This document shows positions 17,458-24,382 of a stretch of 41,901 nucleotides of DNA, in pieces. Position 1 is the stretch's first letter, and every line of letters begins with the position of its first letter. Origin of the DNA: Deltaproteobacteria bacterium (GTDB lineage Bacteria > Desulfobacterota > Syntrophorhabdia > Syntrophorhabdales > JANXAF01); NCBI GenBank assembly GCA_026417175.1, contig JAOADT010000005.1:1-41901 (forward strand), in the 5' to 3' direction. Position numbers and translations under genes: made by a program. The notes under the pieces were generated by a model. That model worked only from the letters and a program-made list of their open reading frames with translations, ran no database searches and was not told the origin of the DNA.

Positions 17458-17475
17458 CTGGCAAGTAATTGCCAG
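17458..17475. promoter_or_regulatory. Palindrome near the glutamate synthase-like gene start
   Basis: CTGGCAAGTAATTGCCAG is a perfect inverted repeat with 7-base arms and a 4-base centre. It lies between the minus-strand promoter and the glutamate synthase-like gene. It shares the TGGCAA/TTGCCA arms with the site at 17595-17608. It is a likely binding site for the divergently encoded NrpR. Confidence 0.6.
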
Positions 17476-17496
17476 GATGTCTAATTGGCCCCGGAA

Positions 17497-17525
17497 ATTT
17501 ATCACGACGTGAATGAAAAAGTCAA
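17497..17525 (-). promoter_or_regulatory. Promoter of the glutamate synthase-like gene
   Basis: On the minus strand TTGACT (17520-17525) and ATAAAT (17497-17502) are 17 bases apart. The palindrome at 17458-17475 lies about 15-30 bases downstream of the expected start point, where bound repressor would block elongation. Confidence 0.45.
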
Positions 17526-17560
17526 GAACAACTGTTGGTTGGCAACATAAAAAAAGTTGT

Positions 17561-17589
17561 TTGCAAAAATCCGGTAAACGGAATAGAAT
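17561..17589 (+). promoter_or_regulatory. nrpR promoter
   Basis: TTGCAA (17561-17566) and TAGAAT (17584-17589) are separated by 17 bases. The predicted start point (about 17596) falls inside the palindrome at 17595-17608, so the gene is probably autorepressed. Confidence 0.55.
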
Positions 17590-17594
17590 AAATT

Positions 17595-17608
17595 TGGCAA
17601 AGTTGCCA
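17595..17608. promoter_or_regulatory. Palindrome at the nrpR start point
   Basis: TGGCAAAGTTGCCA has perfect 6-base arms and a 2-base centre. The arms match the site at 17458-17475 but the centre is two bases shorter. An extra unpaired half-site TTGGCAA occurs near 17539-17545. Confidence 0.6.
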
Positions 17609-17645
17609 GTTAATTTGTAGATAACTAGAAGGATTCTCAAGTAGC

Positions 17646-18689
17646 ATGAGAGAAGAAGTCAAAAGAAAGGAATTATTAATACTTGATGCCCTAAAAAAAA
17701 TAAACGGTTCTGCCACTAGCCGGAAACTTACGGAAATCATTGCAAATCTCGGTTACGTAGTCAGTGAAAGGACAGTAAGGTTTTATCTCAAAAAAATGGA
17801 GCTTAAAGGATTAACTGTAAATCATGGAAAGAAAGGATACTCGATAACTGATAAAGGATTAAAAGAAACCGAATCTTCACTAATAATTGAAAAAGTTGGA
17901 TTCCTCTCATCGAAAATTGACCAAATGGCATACGCTATGAGCTTCGATATTGACACCCTTCAAGGAACAGTGGTTGTCAATGTTACCGTGGTGGATCCTG
18001 AAAAATTTGAAAGAAAGATCCCTGTTGTGGAAAAGATCTTTGAGAAGGGATATACAATGGGAGAGCTTCTTACTTTTTACGGTCCCGGAGAAACGGTTGG
18101 TCATATTTCTATACCGAAAGGCAAGATTGGAATCGGCACTGTCTGTTCCATAACTTTAAACGGTGTTCTACTAAAGCATGCTATCCCTACTGTTTCGCGT
18201 TTTGGTGGGCTTTTAGAGCTTAGAAATGGAAAACCTTACCGATTCGTAGAAATAATTATGTACGATGGTACGAGCATTGATCCACTCGAGATATTTGTAA
18301 AAAGCGGAATGACCGATTTTTTAGGAGCAATTTATACTGGTCAAGGAAAAATAGGGGCAAGTTTCAGGGAATTCCCTTCAGAAAGTAGAAATGAGGTTTT
18401 ACGCCTAGCGGAGAGAATGAAAAAAGTAGGACTTGGTGGGTTACTAGAAATAGGCTTACCAGGGCATAGTATTCTCGAGATACCTGTATATCAAGGTAGA
18501 GTAGGAGCGGTAGTCGTAGGCGGGTTAAATGCGGTTTCCGTATTGGAAGAGGTGGGTGTTAGAACTTATTCTCGAACACTCGCAGGACTAGCAGACTTCA
18601 AAAACCTATTTAGATACGAGGAGATGAGAGAAAGAATAAGAGATTTTACAAGGCCTAGGTTAAAGGGGGTAAAAATACAGAAAGCGTAG
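17646..18689 (+). CDS. nrpR: NrpR-type nitrogen regulator (winged helix plus one NrpR domain)
   Basis: Residues 1-70 form an N-terminal winged helix (ILDALKKINGSATSRKLTEII, then VSERTVRFYLKKMELKGL). One NrpR/DUF128 domain follows (about 80-320), with STYGPGE-like LTFYGPGETVGHISIPKGKIGIGTV and the conserved GRVGAVVVGGLNAVSVLEE. In methanogens NrpR represses nitrogen-assimilation genes and is released by 2-oxoglutarate. Several archaeal proteins carry two NrpR domains, whereas this 347-residue form has one. Its divergent glutamate synthase-like neighbour and the shared palindromes point to a nitrogen-control function. The ATG is at 17646. No strong Shine-Dalgarno is evident (AAGGATT is nearest). 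The archaeal-type family suggests ancient transfer. Confidence 0.88.
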   Translation: MREEVKRKELLILDALKKINGSATSRKLTEIIANLGYVVSERTVRFYLKKMELKGLTVNHGKKGYSITDKGLKETESSLIIEKVGFLSSKIDQMAYAMSFDIDTLQGTVVVNVTVVDPEKFERKIPVVEKIFEKGYTMGELLTFYGPGETVGHISIPKGKIGIGTVCSITLNGVLLKHAIPTVSRFGGLLELRNGKPYRFVEIIMYDGTSIDPLEIFVKSGMTDFLGAIYTGQGKIGASFREFPSESRNEVLRLAERMKKVGLGGLLEIGLPGHSILEIPVYQGRVGAVVVGGLNAVSVLEEVGVRTYSRTLAGLADFKNLFRYEEMRERIRDFTRPRLKGVKIQKA

Positions 18690-18747
18690 CAAAAAGAAAT
18701 TCAACTTTTGTATTTCTCATGTTATTCTATTCGATAGGGAGGGTAAA

Positions 18748-19005
18748 ATGGAGGAGATTAATATTGGAAGGGTAGAAAAGTTTTTTTCAAAAATAGGCGT
18801 AGCAGCTATTAGAATAACTGAAGGTGAACTGAAAGTCGGGGATAGGATCAGGATAAAGGGTCATACAACCGATTTTGAGCAAACCGTTGAATCGATGCAA
18901 GTGGAACACGCTCCAGTAGAAAAAGCCGTTGAAGGGCAAGACGTAGGCATAAAGGTTAAAGAGAGAGTCCGAGAAGGAGACTCTGTTTATCTTTTGAAGG
19001 AATAG
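18748..19005 (+). CDS. Small EF-Tu domain II-like protein
   Basis: The 85-residue protein resembles the second (beta-barrel) domain of translational GTPases: INIGRVEKFFSKIGVAAIRITEGELKVGDRIRIKGHTTDFEQTVESMQVE, then VEGQDVGIKVKERVREGDSVYLL. There is no G domain. Stand-alone proteins of this type are annotated as translation elongation factor-like, with unknown function. A strong AGGGAGGG site precedes the ATG. It is 12 bases upstream of the PhoU-like gene and probably leads a three-gene unit ending in the nucleotidyltransferase. A weak promoter (TTCAAC, 17 bases, TATTCT) lies upstream. Confidence 0.75.
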   Translation: MEEINIGRVEKFFSKIGVAAIRITEGELKVGDRIRIKGHTTDFEQTVESMQVEHAPVEKAVEGQDVGIKVKERVREGDSVYLLKE

Positions 19006-19017
19006 AAAGGAGATTTT

Positions 19018-19602
19018 ATGGAGGAAAAAGAGGTTTTAAGTGTATTCCATGAAATGTTTGATAAGGCCTTACCTATCCTCAAAAATTTGAAAGAAGGTTT
19101 CAATAAGGAAAATGGTACTCTTCTAAAAGAAGAGGCAAAAAAATTCGGGAGTATAATAAAGTCATATGTGCCGTTTTTCGATGGAATCGCAAAGAAAAGA
19201 GAAAAGGATAATACAGAAAAAAAGGCGATAGAACTTCTTACGATTGCACAGATGATAGCTGCAGGAATAGAGAATCTAGCCACGAAAATGATTTTAAAAG
19301 TGGAATCTAGCATTCTTTTTAGTGAGAAGGCGAAAAAGGAGATCTCTGATCTTTTGGATGAAGTGGTAACCGAACTGAGGGATCTCAAAGATTTTGTTCT
19401 TACGAAAAATCCCGAGCTTAGGAAAAAGATAGATGAAAGAACCCAGAAAATCATAAAAATGGCGTATGATTTCGATTCCACTCATCAGAGGCGTCTTATA
19501 ACGGGTATATGTATGCCTCAAGCCTCGTACATTTATTTGGATATGACAGATTCTATAAGAAAGATCTCTAGGGAAATGAGGAACCTTGCCGAGAAAGTGT
19601 GA
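19018..19602 (+). CDS. PhoU-like/DUF47-like helical protein
   Basis: This 194-residue protein is predicted to be almost all alpha-helical and highly charged. It has the long amphipathic helices and spaced acidic residues of PhoU/DUF47 proteins (for example ELLTIAQMIAAGIENLATKM and ISDLLDEVVTELRDLKDFVL), which bind metal ions and often regulate phosphate transport. No phosphate transporter gene is adjacent, so the function is open. AAAGGAG precedes its ATG. The last 17 bases overlap the start of the next gene, indicating co-translation. The family assignment is a resemblance, not a motif match. Confidence 0.5.
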   Translation: MEEKEVLSVFHEMFDKALPILKNLKEGFNKENGTLLKEEAKKFGSIIKSYVPFFDGIAKKREKDNTEKKAIELLTIAQMIAAGIENLATKMILKVESSILFSEKAKKEISDLLDEVVTELRDLKDFVLTKNPELRKKIDERTQKIIKMAYDFDSTHQRRLITGICMPQASYIYLDMTDSIRKISREMRNLAEKV

Positions 19603-20956
19603 GTCAGAGCATGAACTTACTTTCAAGCTAAGAAAGTTAACCTTAGTAAAGTTACTCAACCGGGTTAAATCTTGGGGGAAAATATATCTTGTAGGAGGTG
19701 CTATAAGAGATCTGGCTTTGGGAAAAACCCCAAAGGACTATGATTTCGTTGTCTCAGACGAAAAAGACATAGGTTCTTTCGAAAAGATTTTAGGCAGAAA
19801 AAGTTTTGTTCTCGGTAAAAAGCCTAACCATGCGCATCGCATTTGCTCTGATCTTTTTACGATAGATATAACCATTCTTGATGGAACCATAGAGGACGAT
19901 TTAAAACGAAGAGATTTAACTTTAAATGCAATGGCCTATGATTTAAAGGATCATACCTTTGTGGATATCCTAGGGGGATTTAAAGACTTGAAATCAGGAA
20001 TTCTTAGGTTTCCAAGCGAGAACGTGATTCTTTCAGATCCTTTGCGGATGTTAAAGACAATAAGACACTTTACATACCTAAAAGGGTTTTCTTTAACTGA
20101 TGAGGTAAAAATGGCAATAATGAGACACAGAGAAAATATAAAAGTAGTGCCGGGAGAAAGGATAAAATATGAATTAGACCTGATTTTGGGATCACATATG
20201 GCCTATGAAGGCTTTGTGATGGCGAAAGAGTTGGGGCTTCTCTATGAAATTTTTCCTGAATTTTATACACTTAAATCCTTTGATCAAGAAACCAATCTCG
20301 AGCTAAAGACATTGGATCATACTCTATACGGTTTGAGATTCCTTAGAAAGTACAATAAGGTTTTTAAACTTAAAGAGAAAGAGTTTTTGTGTGTGGGATA
20401 CGCGCTTCTATTTCATGACCTGGGCAAACCTTTTACTTACACTTTTGATTCTAACAAAAAGGTAGTGCACTTCTTTGGTCATGAGAAGGTCTCAATGGGA
20501 CTAGCTGAAAGTATAATGGAAAGACTTAGATTCAGCCACTGGGAAATTAGAAATGTGCTAGAACTCATAAAAAACCATATGTGGATTTTTCTTCTGAATA
20601 AAGATACACCGACAGCTAGAGCAACAAGGAGACTCATAATTAAGATGGGTGAACTTACGCCCTCTTTAGTTTTACTCACTCTTTGCGATATGTTTGGAAC
20701 AACCGAAGGCAGGAGAAATAAAGTAACAAGAAAAATAGTCAGGCATTTAAATGAGATTATGAAAACTTATAGAGAGTTTATAAAAGAACCTCCACCGAAA
20801 ATAGTAGATGGACATGACCTTCTATCTATAGGGTATAAAGAAGGGCCCTTTCTGGGAGAAGTTCTAAAAGAAATAAAGGAAAAACAACTTTCGTCAGAGA
20901 TAAAAACTAAAGAAGAAGCACTTCAATATGCTAGAAATAGACTCCTTAATTCTTAG
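19586..20956 (+). CDS. CCA tRNA nucleotidyltransferase / poly(A) polymerase family
   Basis: This 456-residue class II nucleotidyltransferase has GGAIRD (37-42), the metal-binding D51-Y-D53 pair, RRDLTLNAMAYD and DPLRMLKTIRH, followed by the RNA-binding domain (GERIKYEL) and an HD domain (FHDLGKP with a later FFGHEK). It adds CCA, or parts of it, to tRNA 3' ends. CCA-adding, A-adding and poly(A) polymerase activities cannot be told apart by eye. The only workable start is TTG at 19586, inside the previous gene; the ATG at 19611 is in another frame. A GAGGAAC sequence sits just upstream. Its stop overlaps the convergent acyl-CoA dehydrogenase by 4 bases. Confidence 0.88.
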   Translation: MPRKCESEHELTFKLRKLTLVKLLNRVKSWGKIYLVGGAIRDLALGKTPKDYDFVVSDEKDIGSFEKILGRKSFVLGKKPNHAHRICSDLFTIDITILDGTIEDDLKRRDLTLNAMAYDLKDHTFVDILGGFKDLKSGILRFPSENVILSDPLRMLKTIRHFTYLKGFSLTDEVKMAIMRHRENIKVVPGERIKYELDLILGSHMAYEGFVMAKELGLLYEIFPEFYTLKSFDQETNLELKTLDHTLYGLRFLRKYNKVFKLKEKEFLCVGYALLFHDLGKPFTYTFDSNKKVVHFFGHEKVSMGLAESIMERLRFSHWEIRNVLELIKNHMWIFLLNKDTPTARATRRLIIKMGELTPSLVLLTLCDMFGTTEGRRNKVTRKIVRHLNEIMKTYREFIKEPPPKIVDGHDLLSIGYKEGPFLGEVLKEIKEKQLSSEIKTKEEALQYARNRLLNS

Positions 20957-22134
20957 GTACCTATGAATTTCCTAAAAATATCCCTTGCTATAACAATCCT
21001 CTGAATCTGATTGGTTCCTTCGTAGATCTGGGTTGCTTTTGCGTCTCTCATCATTCTTTCCACGGGGTAGTCCTTTGTATACCCATAGCCTCCCAGAATC
21101 TGCACAGCATCTGTAGTGACTTTCATAGCTACATCAGCTGAGTACATCTTAGCCATTGCTGAAAGTTTGTCTACGCCTATGGCACTCATTTTATCTCTTT
21201 CATAAACCTTCATATCTAAAAGCTGGGCCGCATCATAGACAAGGGCCCTTGCTGCTTCCACGTGAGTTGCCATATCTGCTATCATAAACTGTATTCCCTC
21301 AAAATCTGCGAGTTTCTGCCCAAATTGGACCCTCTTCCAAGCGTATTCCGCAGCAAAATCCAAGGCACCCTGTGCTATTCCTACAGCCTGGGCCCCAACT
21401 GCCGGTCTGGAAAGATTAAGCGTGGACATAGCGATATCCCATCCCTGACCCTCATCTCCTATAATGTTATCCTTCGTGAGTCTCACATTGTCAAAAATTA
21501 TCTCCGTGAGGTCTGTCCCTATCATTCCCATTTTTTTTTCGCTTTTTCCGATTATTACTCCCGGGTAATCTTTTTCAACAAAAAAAGCACATATACCTTT
21601 TGTTCTAAGCTTTGGATTCAAAGTGGCAAAACCAGTAAATATGGAAGCAACTGCTCCGTTTGTTATCATGCATTTTTTGCCGTTTAAGTAATAGTAATCC
21701 CCTTCTTTTGTGAGTCTTGTTCTCATGTGAGACGCATCAGACCCTGCTTCCGGTTCGGTGAGACAAAAAGCTACGATATGTATTTCCTCTGGATGGGCTA
21801 TTTTACTGTATACGTATTCTTTTTGAGAATCGTTAGCTGCAATCATGACTGGCATTATCCCCACGGCATGTGCAAGTAAAATCAAAGAACACGCTCCGGA
21901 TACTTTGGCAATCTCTTCCACGACCACACAGAGAGATGTTATGTCGCCGTCTAAGCCCCCAAACTTTTCGGGAAGCATTAGATTGAGAAACCCCTGCCTT
22001 TTAAAAACCTCTACTATATCCCAGGGAAAAGCCCCTGTCTCGTCTATTTCCTTAGCTCTTGGAAGGATTTTCTCTTTCGCTATTCTTTCGGCAATCTGTT
22101 TTACAATGTTGTGTTTTTCGGAAAAGCTTATCAT
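20953..22134 (-). CDS. Acyl-CoA dehydrogenase
   Basis: This 393-residue flavoenzyme has the three-part acyl-CoA dehydrogenase fold. Visible motifs are CLTEPEAGSDASHMRTR (FAD/substrate binding, about residue 123), YYLNGKKCMITNGAVA, RVQFGQKLADFEGIQFMIADMAT, QILGGYGYTKDYPVERMMRDAK and IYEGTNQIQR with the catalytic-base glutamate E372. It oxidises an acyl-CoA to the enoyl-CoA; chain-length preference cannot be read from the sequence. No etfAB or other beta-oxidation genes are near, so its electron acceptor is unknown. AAGGAGGGA precedes the ATG. It is divergent from the DUF362 protein. Confidence 0.93.
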   Translation of the reverse strand: MISFSEKHNIVKQIAERIAKEKILPRAKEIDETGAFPWDIVEVFKRQGFLNLMLPEKFGGLDGDITSLCVVVEEIAKVSGACSLILLAHAVGIMPVMIAANDSQKEYVYSKIAHPEEIHIVAFCLTEPEAGSDASHMRTRLTKEGDYYYLNGKKCMITNGAVASIFTGFATLNPKLRTKGICAFFVEKDYPGVIIGKSEKKMGMIGTDLTEIIFDNVRLTKDNIIGDEGQGWDIAMSTLNLSRPAVGAQAVGIAQGALDFAAEYAWKRVQFGQKLADFEGIQFMIADMATHVEAARALVYDAAQLLDMKVYERDKMSAIGVDKLSAMAKMYSADVAMKVTTDAVQILGGYGYTKDYPVERMMRDAKATQIYEGTNQIQRIVIARDIFRKFIGT

Positions 22135-22155
22135 TCCCTATTCCCTCCTTTTACA

Positions 22156-22184
22156 TTGACAAACAGAGAAACTTTTAACATAAT
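22156..22184 (+). promoter_or_regulatory. Consensus-like sigma-70 promoter of the DUF362 gene
   Basis: A perfect -35 TTGACA (22156-22161), a 17-base spacer and CATAAT (22179-22184) place the start near 22191. The -35 is only 22 bases from the acyl-CoA dehydrogenase start codon, so the two promoters must overlap or compete. Confidence 0.65.
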
Positions 22185-22218
22185 TTTCCAGCAAATTAAA
22201 CATAAAAGGGACGTAAAT

Positions 22219-23322
22219 ATGTCGAAAGTTTTCTTCACTGATTTAAGAACAAATCCAAAAAGAAACCTTCTTGACAAAATAGCATCCATGGTCGACAGAC
22301 TGAATATAAATAAAAGTTTTAGGGAAAATGAGCTTGTAGGGATCAAGATCCATTTTGGGGAGCGTGGAAATACGGCATTCATAAGACCGTTACTTTTGAG
22401 GCCAATCGTAGAAAGATTGAAGGGAATTGGAGTAAAACCTTTTTTGACTGACACCAATACGCTTTATAAAGGTTCTCGAAGTGACGGGGTTTCTCATCTC
22501 TTAACGGCTATCTACAACGGTTTTGATTATGCATCTACTGGTTGTCCCATAATCATTGCAGATGGGTTAAGAGGAAGAAATGCAAGAAAAATCAGCATAG
22601 AAGGTGAAGTACTTAAAGAAGTAAATATAGCGTCTTCTATTGTGGAAGCAGACGGTCTTGTCGTTGTAACTCATTTCAAAGGACATGAACTCACAGGATT
22701 TGGAGGCGCACTCAAAAATTTGGGTATGGGGTGTGCTTCAAGAGAGGGAAAGCTTATCCAACATTCAAGTCTTTCTCCAGAAGTTGACCAAAGTGTATGC
22801 AAAGGTTGTGGGGTATGTATATCTTACTGTCCTGAAAACGCTATTATTGTCAAAGAGAAGAAGGCGAGTATTGAACCGAAAAAATGTATAGGATGTGGCG
22901 AATGCATTATAGTATGCCAGAAGAAAGCTATACACGTGGAGTATAACGAGCCTCCTGATGTTTTTCAGAAAAAGATGGTAGAACACGCGTACGCAGTTTG
23001 GAAGCAAAAAAAAGGTAAAATATTCTTTTTGAACTTTGTTGTCCAGGTAAGTCCTGAATGTGACTGTTATCCTAATAGTGACTCTCCCATTGTGAGGGAT
23101 ATTGGAATTTTAGGATCAAATGACCCCGTAGCAATTGATAAGGCTTCGGCGGATCTTGTGAATCAGGAAGATTCATTACCGAGGACTGCCATAAAGGGAG
23201 CTAAAAAATCAGGACTTGATAAGTGGCGAGATTTATATCCAGAAGTAGATTGGGAGATTCAACTTAACCATGCAGAAAAGCTTGGGATGGGTACTAAATC
23301 TTATAAGCTAGTGAAGATTTGA
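22219..23322 (+). CDS. DUF362 protein with two [4Fe-4S] clusters
   Basis: This 367-residue protein starts MSKVFFTDLRTNPKRNLLDKI. I chose the ATG at 22219, which has an AAAAGGGA site and follows the promoter; a longer frame back to 22111 would overlap the divergent gene. The DUF362 domain is interrupted by a ferredoxin-like insert with two motifs, CKGCGVCISYCPENAI and CIGCGECIIVCQKKAI. Flanking conserved pieces are KIHFGERGNTAFIRP, VVTHFKGHELTGFGGALKNLGMGCASREGK and IGILGSNDPVAIDKASADLV. Proteins of this type are common in anaerobes and have no settled function. The two clusters suggest electron transfer. The 3' end overlaps truA by 22 bases tail to tail. Confidence 0.88.
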   Translation: MSKVFFTDLRTNPKRNLLDKIASMVDRLNINKSFRENELVGIKIHFGERGNTAFIRPLLLRPIVERLKGIGVKPFLTDTNTLYKGSRSDGVSHLLTAIYNGFDYASTGCPIIIADGLRGRNARKISIEGEVLKEVNIASSIVEADGLVVVTHFKGHELTGFGGALKNLGMGCASREGKLIQHSSLSPEVDQSVCKGCGVCISYCPENAIIVKEKKASIEPKKCIGCGECIIVCQKKAIHVEYNEPPDVFQKKMVEHAYAVWKQKKGKIFFLNFVVQVSPECDCYPNSDSPIVRDIGILGSNDPVAIDKASADLVNQEDSLPRTAIKGAKKSGLDKWRDLYPEVDWEIQLNHAEKLGMGTKSYKLVKI

Positions 23323-24080
23323 TTCCTAGGCACAAGTGTATACCCATCGTAAGAGATCTTTTTTAAGAAAAGACCTCTGGCTGGCGCGGTAGGTCCCGCC
23401 ATATCCCTATCTCCAGACTCCAAGATCTTTATAAAATCTTCTTCCGTAATTTTTTTTGTTCCCCCTAAAAAAAGAGTACCTACAATATTTCTCACCATGT
23501 AACGCATAAAACCTGTGCCCTCGAATATAAAGTAAACAAACTCTCCTCTCCTTTTTACACGTGCCCTTATAATTTCTCGTTCTGTTTTACGGTAAAGCTC
23601 GCCTTTCTTTTTAAAAGTTGAAAAATCTTTTCTGCCCACTAGATATCCCGCTAAAGTATTCATGAAGCCAACATCCAGTTGATAAGGTACATGCCAAGTG
23701 TATCTAAAAAAGAATGGAGATATGGTTTTAGAGTTAAGTATAACGTATACATAAGTTTTACTTTTTGCAAATTTTCTTGCATTAAATGTGGGATCCACTT
23801 CCAAGCAGTTTGTCACTCTTATGTCGTAAGGCAAAAATGTATTAACTCCCTTTAGGATATTTTCTGGAGGTATCTTTGTTTCCGTTCTAAAGTTTATAAC
23901 CTGACCAACTGCGTGCACGCCAGCATCAGTTCTTGCCGCGGCTACTAGTCTTACAGGGTGGTCTACCACTTTTTCTATGGCTTCTTTTAGAACACTTTCG
24001 ACAGTTTTGACACCCGGCTGTATCTGCCAGCCATGATAGTCAGTGCCATCATAGGCTACCACCATAGCTAAGTTTCTCAT
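23301..24080 (-). CDS. truA: tRNA pseudouridine(38-40) synthase TruA
   Basis: TruA makes pseudouridine at positions 38-40 of the tRNA anticodon arm. The 259-residue protein has the motif RTDAGVHA with the catalytic Asp52, the N-terminal YDGTDYHGWQ and the C-terminal FMRYMVRNIVGTL. Normal length. It is preceded on the same strand by a small lipoprotein gene (7 bases between them), and its 3' end overlaps the convergent DUF362 gene. Confidence 0.96.
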   Translation of the reverse strand: MRNLAMVVAYDGTDYHGWQIQPGVKTVESVLKEAIEKVVDHPVRLVAAARTDAGVHAVGQVINFRTETKIPPENILKGVNTFLPYDIRVTNCLEVDPTFNARKFAKSKTYVYVILNSKTISPFFFRYTWHVPYQLDVGFMNTLAGYLVGRKDFSTFKKKGELYRKTEREIIRARVKRRGEFVYFIFEGTGFMRYMVRNIVGTLFLGGTKKITEEDFIKILESGDRDMAGPTAPARGLFLKKISYDGYTLVPRNQIFTSL

Positions 24081-24087
24081 TTTCTGT

Positions 24088-24297
24088 TTATTTTCTTTGA
24101 CAGTCCTTGTATTCCTCTATTTTCTTGTAGAGTTCTTCAATTTCTTTTTTTAAGCTTTTATTTTCAGCTTTTAAATACGCGTTTTCTTCTTTTAGTATTT
24201 TAATTTCCTCTTTTAAATTTTTTTTCTCGTTCCCACATCCCATAAGGAGGAAAAGTAAAGATGAAAATATAATGAAAGAAACCAAGTGCTTTTTCAT
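24088..24297 (-). CDS. Small coiled-coil lipoprotein
   Basis: The 69-residue product has a lipoprotein signal peptide: MKKHL, a hydrophobic core, and the lipobox LMGC with the lipidated cysteine at C21. The mature part is a lysine/glutamate-rich heptad-like helix (about residues 28-64), so it should form a coiled coil. It is in the size range of Lpp-type or other envelope spacer lipoproteins, but no sequence-specific family is recognised. It is probably co-transcribed with truA and is divergent from gyrA, with their 5' regions close together. Confidence 0.75.
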   Translation of the reverse strand: MKKHLVSFIIFSSLLFLLMGCGNEKKNLKEEIKILKEENAYLKAENKSLKKEIEELYKKIEEYKDCQRK

Positions 24298-24328
24298 AAA
24301 TATTTATGATTCCACGAGAAATCGAAGT

Positions 24329-24357
24329 TTGTCAACAGGTTCACTTTGTGATAGATT
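24329..24357 (+). promoter_or_regulatory. gyrA promoter
   Basis: TTGTCA (24329-24334), a 17-base spacer and TAGATT (24352-24357) predict transcription starting near 24364, just upstream of the AGGAGG ribosome site at 24371-24376. This start point supports the TTG start of gyrA at 24383 over the longer frame from 24272. Confidence 0.6.
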
Positions 24358-24382
24358 TACTCAAAAATCGAGGAGGTTAGTT

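Noticed and set aside
17561-18689. nrpR as an archaeal contamination or mis-assembly signal
   Set aside because: Neighbouring genes are bacterial on both sides, the base composition by eye is unchanged, and bacterial NrpR proteins are known.
22111-22218. Longer N-terminus for the DUF362 protein
   Set aside because: It would overlap the divergent acyl-CoA dehydrogenase and lie over the promoter; the ATG at 22219 has its own ribosome site and matches the family start.
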